Shown here one piece after another: positions 27,699 through 35,551 of a DNA stretch of 64,000 nucleotides. A program made the translations under genes and the position numbers. The stretch comes from Gordonia mangrovi (lineage in GTDB: Bacteria; Actinomycetota; Actinomycetes; Mycobacteriales; Mycobacteriaceae), in contig NZ_CP102850.1 in NCBI RefSeq assembly GCF_024734075.1, forward strand, positions 4,402,001 through 4,466,000, written 5' to 3'. Within the stretch, counting starts at the first letter, position 1, and the number at the start of each line of letters is the position of its first letter. The notes under the pieces are model-generated. The model had not been told where the DNA came from, made no database searches, and saw nothing but the letters and a program-made list of their open reading frames with translations.

Positions 27699-28319
27699 CT
27701 ATCGCCGGACGACGTGGCCGAGCATCAGGATCACGGTCGCCTCGGCGATCCGGTCGCAGATCGATCGGTCACGTGTGTTCAGGTATGCCAGCGTGATTCC
27801 GTCAGTGGCCGCCACCAGCAGAGGTGCCAACTCGGTGACCGGACGGTCCCACTCGACACGAGCCTGGACGGCCGCGAGGGTCAATCCGTCGGCGATGGCC
27901 GCGTAGTACCTGCGGTACATGTCGGCGCCGAGCCATTCGAGGCCGGTGGTCTGACGTGCGTACTGGTTGAGTGAGATCATCGCCTGCTCTCGCTCTGGAT
28001 CGGCCACCACGCCGTCGATATAGCCGATCAGGCTCTCCCGCAACATCAGCCGAATCCCGTCGTACCCCTCGACGAGATCGTCGGCAGCAGCCGTCAACGC
28101 CTCGGCGATCACCGAGATCTCGCTGTCGGTGCCGCGTTGGACGAGCGCGGCGAGCAGATCGTCGCGTGAATCGAACACGTAGTGAAAGGTCGACAGCGTC
28201 ATCTCGGCTTCGGCGCTGATCGCGCGCGTCGTGGCCCTGTCGACACCGTCGCGTGCGATGACCCGAAAGGCGGCCTCGAGCAGCAGTTCTCGTCGCTTCT
28301 CGACAGACATGCGAGCCAT
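27699..28319 (-). CDS. TetR family transcriptional regulator of the amine oxidase-ceramidase operon
   Basis: 206 residues. Helix-turn-helix at the N-terminus (VIARDGVDRATTRAISAEAE, then MTLSTFHYVFDSRDDLLAAL) with a TetR_C-type ligand domain. It lies 33 bp after the amine oxidase stop and 64 bp before ceramidase, all on the minus strand, so it is a member of the operon and probably its autoregulator. Its likely operator is the palindrome at 29899-29912. The ribosome site GAAGGA precedes ATG 28319; ATG 28310 is also possible. Ligand unknown; a long-chain amine or fatty acid is a reasonable guess. Confidence 0.85.
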   Translation of the reverse strand: MARMSVEKRRELLLEAAFRVIARDGVDRATTRAISAEAEMTLSTFHYVFDSRDDLLAALVQRGTDSEISVIAEALTAAADDLVEGYDGIRLMLRESLIGYIDGVVADPEREQAMISLNQYARQTTGLEWLGADMYRRYYAAIADGLTLAAVQARVEWDRPVTELAPLLVAATDGITLAYLNTRDRSICDRIAEATVILMLGHVVRR

Positions 28320-28352
28320 GATGGGGTCCTTCTGTGGATTGAGTGGGCAGGT

Positions 28353-29828
28353 CTAGGCAAGCGAGCCGAGCACCTCGCGGGCGGCGCGCTCACCGGAACG
28401 GACGGCACCGTCCATGTAACCGGTCCAGTAGTCGGCGGTCTCCGTACCCGCCCAGTGAATCGGACCAACCGGTGCCCGCAGTGCCGGTCCGTAGGCGGTG
28501 AGGGTGCCCGGCGACGAGACCGCGACCGGACCACCCTGTGCCCACGGATCGAGATCCCACTTGTAGATGCCATGATCGATGAAGTCGCGGGCCTCGGGAC
28601 CGAAGTAGTCGACGAAATTGTCGATGCACTCGCGGACGATCTGCGACTCGGGCGCTCGATCGAGTCGTCGCATCGCGTCCGCCGAGATGAATCCCATCAG
28701 GATGTGCCGATCCTCCGCGTAGCTCTCGAAGGTGACGTCGATCGGTCGGCCGTTGCCGTATACCTGCCCGGACAGACCCTTGGCACGCCAGAACGGACGT
28801 CGGTACAACGCCGCGAATTTGCTGACCGCGCCCATGTGGTAGCCCTCGGTGAGGCCGATGCGGGTCGCCGGCAGGCCGGGGGAGTAGCGGATCTGGTCGC
28901 TGATGGCCGGAGACATCGCCACGATCACCTTGCGGGCGTGGAAGGTTCCGGCGGCGCTGGTGACCGTGGCCGTCGGGCCGGACCAGTCGATGGACCGCAC
29001 CGGGGCGTTGTAGACCATCCGGGTGCCCAGGGCCCGTGCCATCCGCAACGGGATCAGGGCGGCACCACCCTCGAAGAGGCTCTCTTGAGCGCCGTCGTCG
29101 GTACTCAACAGCCGGATCAGCGTACCCGGGTTGTTCTCGTCGCCGGACGCAGCGATGTAGTTGAGGAAGTAGAGCGCCGAGACCTCGTCCGGACGGACCG
29201 ACAGCGGCGCAGACATCGCGACCTGCATCAATGCCCGGGCGGTCGGAGTGGTCGCGATCTGGTGGCTGTACTGCTCCCAGGTCAACGAATCGAGGTAGCG
29301 CGCGTTGGGGTGCTTCCACGGCTCGCCGACCGGGAACCCGGCCAAGGCTTCCGCCTGCGCTCTGGCCAGGCCCGCGCCGGCCTGCAGCGTGTCGGCCTGC
29401 AGCGGCAGAGGCAACGCCGCCGGCATGCGCGAAGTCTCCCCGCTGTTCCAGAAGATGCTGTCGCCCTGGTTGTAGGTGGGGATGGTCCGCACGTCGTACT
29501 CACGGGCGAGGGCAGCGATGTGATTCTGTGTAGGGCCGATGAACTCGGCTCCGGCGTCCAGGGTCGCCCCGACCTTCGGAGAGGTGATGTTGTGGACGCG
29601 GCCGCCCGCCCGCCCGCGGGCCTCGAGCACCACGACCGACGCACCACCGGCGGCGAGGGACTTGGCGGCGGCCAGCCCGGAGAGTCCGCCGCCGACGACC
29701 ACGGCGTCGACAGCGTCGCCGGGAGCGGAACTCGCTCGTCCGGCGCCCAGTGCGACCGAACCGGCCGCAACACCCGCGACGGCGAGCGTGGTACCGAGCA
29801 GACGCCGGCGCGAAATGTCCTGGTTCAT
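28353..29828 (-). CDS. FAD-dependent monoamine oxidase family protein, Tat-exported
   Basis: Oxidative deamination of an amine to aldehyde, ammonia and H2O2. 491 residues. Tat signal SRRRLLG followed by a hydrophobic stretch and a cleavage region near SSA. The FAD-binding Rossmann motif VVVGGGLSGLAAAKSL and the GRAGGRVH element are intact; the C-terminal FAD site reads IHWAGTETADYWTGYMDGAV. Folded export by Tat with bound FAD is expected. ATG 29828 is chosen because the Tat signal begins there. First gene of the operon with tetR and ceramidase. The substrate cannot be read from sequence; sphingoid bases are an attractive guess from the neighbours. Confidence 0.9.
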   Translation of the reverse strand: MNQDISRRRLLGTTLAVAGVAAGSVALGAGRASSAPGDAVDAVVVGGGLSGLAAAKSLAAGGASVVVLEARGRAGGRVHNITSPKVGATLDAGAEFIGPTQNHIAALAREYDVRTIPTYNQGDSIFWNSGETSRMPAALPLPLQADTLQAGAGLARAQAEALAGFPVGEPWKHPNARYLDSLTWEQYSHQIATTPTARALMQVAMSAPLSVRPDEVSALYFLNYIAASGDENNPGTLIRLLSTDDGAQESLFEGGAALIPLRMARALGTRMVYNAPVRSIDWSGPTATVTSAAGTFHARKVIVAMSPAISDQIRYSPGLPATRIGLTEGYHMGAVSKFAALYRRPFWRAKGLSGQVYGNGRPIDVTFESYAEDRHILMGFISADAMRRLDRAPESQIVRECIDNFVDYFGPEARDFIDHGIYKWDLDPWAQGGPVAVSSPGTLTAYGPALRAPVGPIHWAGTETADYWTGYMDGAVRSGERAAREVLGSLA

Positions 29829-29893
29829 GGAAACCGTCCGATCCGGGCCGCGGACCCGCAGGTCCTGGTGTGCGTGAAACGCTAACGACGCAA

Positions 29894-29912
29894 TGTATAG
29901 GTCATTTGACCT
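29894..29912 (-). promoter_or_regulatory. Promoter -10 element and perfect 14-bp palindrome upstream of the amine oxidase operon
   Basis: AGGTCA-TT-TGACCT (29899-29912) is a perfect inverted repeat about 70 bp before the amine oxidase start. On the minus strand it abuts a -10-like TATACA (29894-29899), so it would lie in the spacer where a TetR repressor blocks polymerase. The -35 region is poorly defined. Operator function is inferred from position, symmetry and the TetR gene in the operon. Confidence 0.5.
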
Positions 29913-30093
29913 TAAGTAACGGCATGGTAACAGCCGTGTGTGACGCTCGTCGCACATTGGCATGGTCGAGTGGTCGGACCCGGGGAAGGCAAAGATCCAC
30001 CCTCCGGTGCCGAGGCCGGGCGTCCTGGCGACGCGATCGACCGGGGCGGGGAGGGTGGATCTGGTGGGTCGTGCGGGAGTGGGCCCGGAGATC

Positions 30094-30255
30094 TCAGGAG
30101 TGGTCGGAGATGATGGACGCGGCCTCGTCCGCGTCGACGTTCTTGGCGATCAACTTGGCGTTCTTCGTCTTCCGGATGGAGTACAGTCCATCCTTCTTGG
30201 CGTTCGCGACATGGAGTCCGGCCTTCTTTGCTGCCTTGTTCAGGTCCTCGAGCAT
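30094..30255 (-). CDS. Small lysine-rich protein of unknown function (53 aa)
   Basis: MLEDLNKAAKKAGL is followed by KKDGLYSIRKTKNAKLIAKN and an acidic C-terminus, with no Cys or membrane helix. Every Lys codon is AAG and third positions are almost all G or C, as expected of a real gene here. No clear Shine-Dalgarno precedes ATG 30255; a longer frame reaches 30360 but upstream codons look non-coding. Lies alone between the amine oxidase promoter and the nitrate transporter. Family not recognised. Confidence 0.55.
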   Translation of the reverse strand: MLEDLNKAAKKAGLHVANAKKDGLYSIRKTKNAKLIAKNVDADEAASIISDHS

Positions 30256-30549
30256 GCGGGCGATGGTACGGCATGAACGTGAACGTCTCGCGCTGGCGGA
30301 TCGGCGGGGTCTCCCGACCAGAAGGTCGGGCCTCTGTGATCGTAAGCTGTTGTGCTGCAATGGTTCTGGTTGTATTTCGGACGAAAGGCTGCCATCTCAC
30401 ACGCCAGGTGCCGTCGTGTGCGGGCACCTTGATGGCCGTGTAACCGAACGATGCGCGTCCCGTAACGAACCGTTCATACATTCATCGCGTAGTTCTCGGG
30501 CAGCGTCGCCCAGTCCACTGTCGCCAATTCTCTGACGAAAGTATCTGAG

Positions 30550-31938
30550 ATGACCACAACCCAGGAATCCACTCGCACCTCCGACGAGGCACTGCTCGAC
30601 CAACACGGGCACTGGATTCGCCACTGGCAACCAGATGATGAGACCTTCTGGAACAAGATAGGCAAGAAGGTCGCGTTCAAGAACCTCTGCTTCTCGATCT
30701 TTGCCGAGCACATCGGGTTTTCGGTGTGGTTACTGTGGAGCATCGTCGTGGTGCAGATGACCGCCAACTCCGACGGCACCGCGGCCGCCTCCGGATTCGC
30801 GCTTTCCACCACCGAGGCCCTGTGGCTGGTGGCCGTGCCCAGTGGCGTGGGCGCCTTCCTGCGGCTGCCCTACACGTTCGCGGTGCCGGTCTTCGGCGGC
30901 CGGAACTGGACCGTGATCTCGGCACTGTTGCTGCTGATCCCGTGCCTCGGACTCTCCTGGGCGGTGTCCAACCCCGATATTCCGTTCGGACTGCTGTTGG
31001 TGATCGCCGCGACGGCGGGTTTCGGTGGCGGCAACTTCGCGTCGTCGATGGCCAACATCTCCTTCTTCTACCCGGAGAAGGAGAAGGGCTGGGCGCTCGG
31101 CCTGAATGCGGCCGGCGGCAACATCGGTGTCGCGGTTGCGCAGAAGATCATCCCGAGCATCGTCGTGATCGGCGGCGGAGTCACCCTGTCGTACGCCGGC
31201 TTGTTCTATGCGCCGCTGGCCGTGGCAGCTGCGGTACTCGCGTTCTTGTTCATGAACAACCTGTCGGAGGCGAAGGCCGATGTGAAGCCCGTCTGGGAGT
31301 CGCTGCGCCACCGGGAGACCTGGGTGATGTCGCTGCTGTACATCGGCACCTTCGGTTCGTTCATCGGTTACTCGGCCGCGTTCCCCAGCCTGCTCAAGGC
31401 GGTCTTCGACCGCGGTGACATCGCGCTGGCCTGGGCGTTCCTGGGTGCCGGTATCGGTTCGATCGCCCGGCCGCTCGGCGGTAAGCTCTCCGACGTGATC
31501 GGTGGCGCCCGCATCACCGCGTTCAGCTTCGTCGCGCTGGCGGTGGGCGCGGCCATCGCACTCTGGTCGGTCAAGGCCGAGAATCTGCCGGTGTTCTTCG
31601 CCGCGTTCATGTTGCTGTTCGTCGCGACCGGCGTCGGCAACGGCTCCACCTACCGGATGATCTCCAAGATCTTCCGTGTCAAGGGCGAGGACGCCGGCGG
31701 TACCCCGGAGATCATGACCAACATGCGCCGACAGGCTGCCGGTGCGCTGGGCATCATCTCGTCGGTGGGCGCATTCGGCGGCTTCATCGTCCCGCTGGCC
31801 TACGCCTGGTCCAAGAGCGCCTTCGGCAACATCGAACCCGCCCTGTGGTTCTACGTGTTCTTCTTCATCGCGCTGCTCGGTGTGACCTGGTACAACTACA
31901 TCCGCCCGAGCACCCGGATGGCTCAGGCCGGGGTCTGA
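30550..31938 (+). CDS. Nitrate/nitrite transporter, MFS NarK family
   Basis: Inner-membrane transporter of nitrate and/or nitrite. 462 residues with about 12 membrane helices. The nitrate signature GFGGGNFASSMANISFFYP followed by LGLNAAGGNIGVAVAQ is clear, and the second, GVGNGSTYRMIS, lies near residue 360. No nitrate reductase genes are in the window. Two GTAAC half-sites spaced 22 bp lie about 90-110 bp upstream (30440-30466), compatible with a GlnR box. A long perfect hairpin follows the gene. The upstream 30256-30549 interval holds no other gene. Confidence 0.93.
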   Translation: MTTTQESTRTSDEALLDQHGHWIRHWQPDDETFWNKIGKKVAFKNLCFSIFAEHIGFSVWLLWSIVVVQMTANSDGTAAASGFALSTTEALWLVAVPSGVGAFLRLPYTFAVPVFGGRNWTVISALLLLIPCLGLSWAVSNPDIPFGLLLVIAATAGFGGGNFASSMANISFFYPEKEKGWALGLNAAGGNIGVAVAQKIIPSIVVIGGGVTLSYAGLFYAPLAVAAAVLAFLFMNNLSEAKADVKPVWESLRHRETWVMSLLYIGTFGSFIGYSAAFPSLLKAVFDRGDIALAWAFLGAGIGSIARPLGGKLSDVIGGARITAFSFVALAVGAAIALWSVKAENLPVFFAAFMLLFVATGVGNGSTYRMISKIFRVKGEDAGGTPEIMTNMRRQAAGALGIISSVGAFGGFIVPLAYAWSKSAFGNIEPALWFYVFFFIALLGVTWYNYIRPSTRMAQAGV

Positions 31939-31958
31939 CCTCGTACTGACACACGACA

Positions 31959-31995
31959 ATGGCCCCTGTCCCGCATCGAGCGGGACAGGGGCCAT
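31959..31995. terminator. Long perfect hairpin after narK-like gene, before tRNA-His
   Basis: A 16-bp perfect stem ATGGCCCCTGTCCCGC / GCGGGACAGGGGCCAT with loop ATCGA lies between the plus-strand transporter and the minus-strand tRNA-His. No T-tract on either side, so a bidirectional terminator of the U-poor actinobacterial kind is likely. Confidence 0.75.
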
Positions 31996-32003
31996 CGTGT
32001 CGG

Positions 32004-32077
32004 GGTGGATGACGGGACTCGAACCCGCGACAGCCAGGATCACAACCTGGTGCTCTACCAACTGAACTACATCCACC
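32004..32077 (-). tRNA. tRNA-His (anticodon GTG)
   Basis: On the minus strand acceptor GTGGATG pairs with CATCCAC. Anticodon stem CCAGG/CCTGG encloses TTGTGAT, anticodon GTG, and the T-arm is CGGGTTCGAGTCCCG. The extra G at position -1 (complement of 32077) is the His-specific identity element. CCA is not encoded. Downstream of orn on the same strand, as in mycobacteria. Confidence 0.96.
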
Positions 32078-32180
32078 ATCGGCGTCCGTCACCCAGGGTT
32101 TTTCACCGGGTCCCAGAGCCAGGGACTTACTCTAGCGGGTCGAGGCGCCCGAACTCCAATCGGTATCGCGGCCCGCGTGT

Positions 32181-32792
32181 TCATGCAGGTCCGAGGTCCT
32201 TCACGATAGCTGCGAGGTCGTCGGCCTCCGGACCGGGCGCGGCCACGAACGCAGCGGCCCGGTAGTACTTCAACTCCCGGATCGACTCGCGGATGTCGGC
32301 GAGTGCCCGGTGCGCCAGACCTTTCTCCGGCTGACCGAAGTAGATCTTCGGGTACCAGCGCCGGCACAGCTCTTTGATCGAGCTCACGTCGACCATCCGA
32401 TAGTGCAGGTAGGCATCGAGTTCGGGCATGTCGCGGGCGAGGAATCCACGGTCGGTGGCGATCGAGTTGCCGGCAAGTGGCACCGCACCGGCGGTGCTCA
32501 CCTGGGTGCGGATGTAGTCGAGGACCTGCTTCTCGGCTTCGGCAATCGTGGTGGTCGATGCTCGGACCTCGTCGGTGAGTCCGGACGCGGCGTGCATCTT
32601 CCGGACCACGTCCGGCATCGCGGCCAGGTCCTCGTCGGATGCGTGGATCACGATGTCCACGCCGTCGCCGAGCACGTTGAGCTCGCTGTCGGTGACAAGC
32701 GCGGCGATCTCGATCAATTTGTCGGACTCGATCCGCAGACCCGTCATCTCGCAGTCGATCCACACCAATTTGTCCTGCACGCGGTCAACCAT
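32181..32792 (-). CDS. orn: Oligoribonuclease
   Basis: 3'-5' exonuclease that degrades di- to penta-ribonucleotides, finishing RNA and c-di-GMP turnover. 203 residues. DEDDh motifs: [11 protein letters not shown] (Asp, Glu), [20 protein letters not shown] (Asp) and [11 protein letters not shown] (His and Asp). The C-terminal tail ([20 protein letters not shown]) is slightly longer than in E. coli Orn, common in actinobacteria. It sits upstream of tRNA-His on the same strand, as in M. tuberculosis Rv2511. Confidence 0.96.
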   Translation of the reverse strand: MVDRVQDKLVWIDCEMTGLRIESDKLIEIAALVTDSELNVLGDGVDIVIHASDEDLAAMPDVVRKMHAASGLTDEVRASTTTIAEAEKQVLDYIRTQVSTAGAVPLAGNSIATDRGFLARDMPELDAYLHYRMVDVSSIKELCRRWYPKIYFGQPEKGLAHRALADIRESIRELKYYRAAAFVAAPGPEADDLAAIVKDLGPA

Positions 32793-32860
32793 AGCCGTCG
32801 GCAGACGCGGTGCATCGCGTCACCGGTGTCGACCGTTCCGGCCGCACCGGCCCCGAAACG

Positions 32861-34552
32861 TCAGAACGGCGGCGGGTTCTCCTTGTTCCAGCGTTCCATC
32901 GCGCGGGTGTCGGCGCGCTTGACCGACCTCGAGCGTCGGTCGCGGATGGTGTCGATGCGTTGTCGGGCCGGATCGTCGGGTGGCCGGGTGCTGCGGGTCA
33001 GCGACCCGAACAGATCACGCCCGGTGAACGCGTTACCCAGGTAGGTATGACCGGTCGGTGATTGGAAGAACACCGTGCCCAACGGATCCTGATAGTCGCG
33101 CCACCCGGTCGCGAACGTTTTGATCCTGTGATGAAACCTGCACAGCGGCTTGAGGTTTCGCGCATCGGTCGCGCCACCTTCGCCGTGCGGAACCGAATGG
33201 TCGACATCGGCGTGATAGGCACGGTTGTTGCAGCCGGGAAAGCTGCAACACAATTCGCCCGCCCGGATCAGGTCGGCGAGCTTCTTCGACGGTGCATACC
33301 GGTCGGCCTGTGCGAGATTGGTGGTGTCGGGGGTGACGTAGCAGCGCTTGGCCTCGGCCAGCAAGGCGCGGGCGGTGTCGGCGTCGATGACGCCCTGGCC
33401 GTCGAGGAAGGCCGGATCGTCGTCGTGGCCGAGCAGGGTGCTCAGGTTGACCACGATGTGGAAGGTCGGACGCGGCGCACAGTCCGATGTGATGGCATCG
33501 GCACCGGTCTCGGCATCGGTAGGAGCGGCGCTGTGCCCGTCGCTGACCTCGGCCTCACCACTCACGTCGGTGTCGGACGCGGTCACGTCGGAGGCGTCGG
33601 CGTCGGCGTCGGCGTCGGTATCGATATCCGCGTCGATGCCGGTGCCGGGTGATGCGTCGGCTGCGTCGAGCTCCTCGCCGGCGGCGCTGTCATCGTCGCC
33701 GGGGTCGGTGGTGCAGGCCTCGCAACCGCAGTCCAAGCGGGCGACGCCGGCGGCCAAGGCGACCAACGCGTCGGCGCGGCGTTGGGCGGCGGTGCGAGGG
33801 TCGTCGGAATGTACCGAGGCGGCCATCGCATTGAGTCGGGCGTCGATGGCGGCGGCCTGCTCGGCGGGCAACGCACCCCCGATACGGGACTGACCCGGGG
33901 TGTGGCGGTCGGGGCGCACATTGATGTTGCGGTCGGTGTCGACCTGTTCACGCCGGCGGCGTACCGCGGCCGGATCGATCTTCGCGATGATCTTGTCGAT
34001 CATCGTGGTGAACCGGGTCATCGACATCGGCTCCCGCGATTCGATGGCCGCGGCGATCTCTTTGTCGAGCACGTCGAACTTCGCGGAGTCGACCAGCGCG
34101 GTACGGCGCACCACCACCAGAAACCGCGGCAGATCGATACGCCCGGAAACAAGGGTGGCGCCGGTGAACGGCAACTGATGACGCAACACGCTGCCGGCCT
34201 CGATCAATTCCCGCGCCCGAGCAGGTGGCACCGTCAACGCGGCACCGACCTCGGCGATCGCCATCTCCAATCCGGTCGGTCCGTACTGGGCGCGTGGATC
34301 CTCTCCGGCCGCCGCCCGCTTGGCCAGAAGTTCCAGATCCGCCAGCGACGTCGACTGTTCACCCAACGCCGCAGCCAACCGCACCAGATGGTCTTGTTCA
34401 CGTTCCTCGTGGATCAGGCTGGCCGCCTGCAACATCCGATAATCGGCAGCTGCGCGCACCGCGTTGCAATGATGGAGCACCTCGACCAACTCGGTGGCCG
34501 AGTGCTGCTCATCGTCGCCCATCTGGGCCAACGCCGGTGCGCTCGATTGCAT
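32861..34552 (-). CDS. DUF222 / HNH endonuclease domain protein (13E12-repeat-like family)
   Basis: 563 residues. An N-terminal helical DUF222 region is followed by a strongly acidic stretch (about 300-340) made of Asp-Ala and Asp-Thr repeats, encoded by a GCGTCG-type hexamer at 33597-33620 (complement). The HNH nuclease is near the C-terminus: GELCCSFPGCNNRAYHADVD, then HSVPHGEGGATDARNLKPLC, then RFHHRIKTF, with the zinc Cys pairs and catalytic His present. Multicopy in mycolic-acid actinobacteria; cellular role not established. Acidic linker and location suggest an accessory gene between orn and the SDR. Confidence 0.9.
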   Translation of the reverse strand: MQSSAPALAQMGDDEQHSATELVEVLHHCNAVRAAADYRMLQAASLIHEEREQDHLVRLAAALGEQSTSLADLELLAKRAAAGEDPRAQYGPTGLEMAIAEVGAALTVPPARARELIEAGSVLRHQLPFTGATLVSGRIDLPRFLVVVRRTALVDSAKFDVLDKEIAAAIESREPMSMTRFTTMIDKIIAKIDPAAVRRRREQVDTDRNINVRPDRHTPGQSRIGGALPAEQAAAIDARLNAMAASVHSDDPRTAAQRRADALVALAAGVARLDCGCEACTTDPGDDDSAAGEELDAADASPGTGIDADIDTDADADADASDVTASDTDVSGEAEVSDGHSAAPTDAETGADAITSDCAPRPTFHIVVNLSTLLGHDDDPAFLDGQGVIDADTARALLAEAKRCYVTPDTTNLAQADRYAPSKKLADLIRAGELCCSFPGCNNRAYHADVDHSVPHGEGGATDARNLKPLCRFHHRIKTFATGWRDYQDPLGTVFFQSPTGHTYLGNAFTGRDLFGSLTRSTRPPDDPARQRIDTIRDRRSRSVKRADTRAMERWNKENPPPF

Positions 34553-34625
34553 GACACCAAACTATCGGCACCCACCGACAAGTTTTGTCGACGCAGGTCA
34601 GACTATGAAAGTGGCGGTGGATGAG

Positions 34626-35435
34626 TCAGCCGTCGTCGCCGAGTTTCCGATAGAACGTGCCGACGATCGGCGCGACGACCGCGCGTGGGCTGTATCCGCC
34701 GGCGACCGACATCGCTTTCGACAGCGTGCCCGGCACCACGCGCATCTTGTTGTGCGCGAGTGCGTCCAGGCTCATCTCGGCGACCTTGTCACTGGAGTGC
34801 CAGAGGAAGTCGGGAACGAGCCGGTCCACCACCGACGCCTCTTCCGGCGCGGGTGTCTCGGTCCGAACCGGTCCCGGCGCGAGCAGGGTGATGTGGACGC
34901 CTCGACTCGACACTTCGCCGCGCACCGACTCGCTGAAGGTGTTCACGAACGCCTTCGTGGCGGCGTACGTGGCGTTGTGGGGGATCGGCATGTTGCCGGC
35001 GGCCGAACCCACCATCAGGATTCCGCCGGAACCGCGCGCGACCATCTGTGGCAGCACTGCCAGGGTCAGGTCGTGGACGGCGTTGACGTTCAACCGCACC
35101 TGCGCGCGTTCGTACTCCGGGTCGAGGTCATGGACCGGGCCGAAGGTGGCGATGCCGGCGTTGTTGCACAGGATGGATATGTCGCGGCCGGCGAGTTCGG
35201 CGCTCAACACCTCCACCGCACCAGGGTCGGACAGATCGACCGCACGCACTTCGGCCACCACGCCGTGGCCGGTGCGCAGTTCGGCGGCAAGCTCCTCGAG
35301 GATGTCGCCGCGCCGGGCCACCAGAATCACGGAGTATCCGCGAGCCGCCAGCGCCCGGGCGAGCTCCATGCCGATGCCGGAAGATGCGCCGGTCACCACG
35401 GCGCGAGCGGACTCGGTTGGCGCAGGGATACCCAT
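34626..35435 (-). CDS. Short-chain dehydrogenase/reductase (classical SDR)
   Basis: NAD(P)(H)-dependent oxidoreductase, 269 residues. Cofactor motif TGASSGIG near the N-terminus, NNAG, active-site Ser in VGSAAG and YAATK (Y-x-x-x-K). Arg residues after the second strand (VARRGD) suggest NADPH. The C-terminal extension (RAVVAPIVGTFYRKLGDD) resembles the mycobacterial Rv2509 group, which occupies this place next to orn and reduces mycolic-acid beta-keto precursors; that specific role is inferred from synteny only. ATG 35435 is the natural start. Confidence 0.88.
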   Translation of the reverse strand: MGIPAPTESARAVVTGASSGIGMELARALAARGYSVILVARRGDILEELAAELRTGHGVVAEVRAVDLSDPGAVEVLSAELAGRDISILCNNAGIATFGPVHDLDPEYERAQVRLNVNAVHDLTLAVLPQMVARGSGGILMVGSAAGNMPIPHNATYAATKAFVNTFSESVRGEVSSRGVHITLLAPGPVRTETPAPEEASVVDRLVPDFLWHSSDKVAEMSLDALAHNKMRVVPGTLSKAMSVAGGYSPRAVVAPIVGTFYRKLGDDG

Positions 35436-35463
35436 GTCCGAGATCCTAGTCGGCCCGCAAACG

Positions 35464-35539
35464 ACGACGCCGCGAGTGTTCTCCGTGCGCAGCGAGCCGG
35501 ATCGGACTCGCGGTTGACACAAGACACTCGCGGCGTCGT
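35464..35539. repeat. 16-bp perfect inverted repeat with 44-bp spacer
   Basis: ACGACGCCGCGAGTGT (35464-35479) is the exact reverse complement of ACACTCGCGGCGTCGT (35524-35539). It fills the gap between fadH and the SDR, both on the minus strand. Long spacer and no T-tract make a simple terminator doubtful; it may be a REP-like element or a protein-binding site. Confidence 0.6.
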
Positions 35540-35551
35540 GCGAGATGAGGA

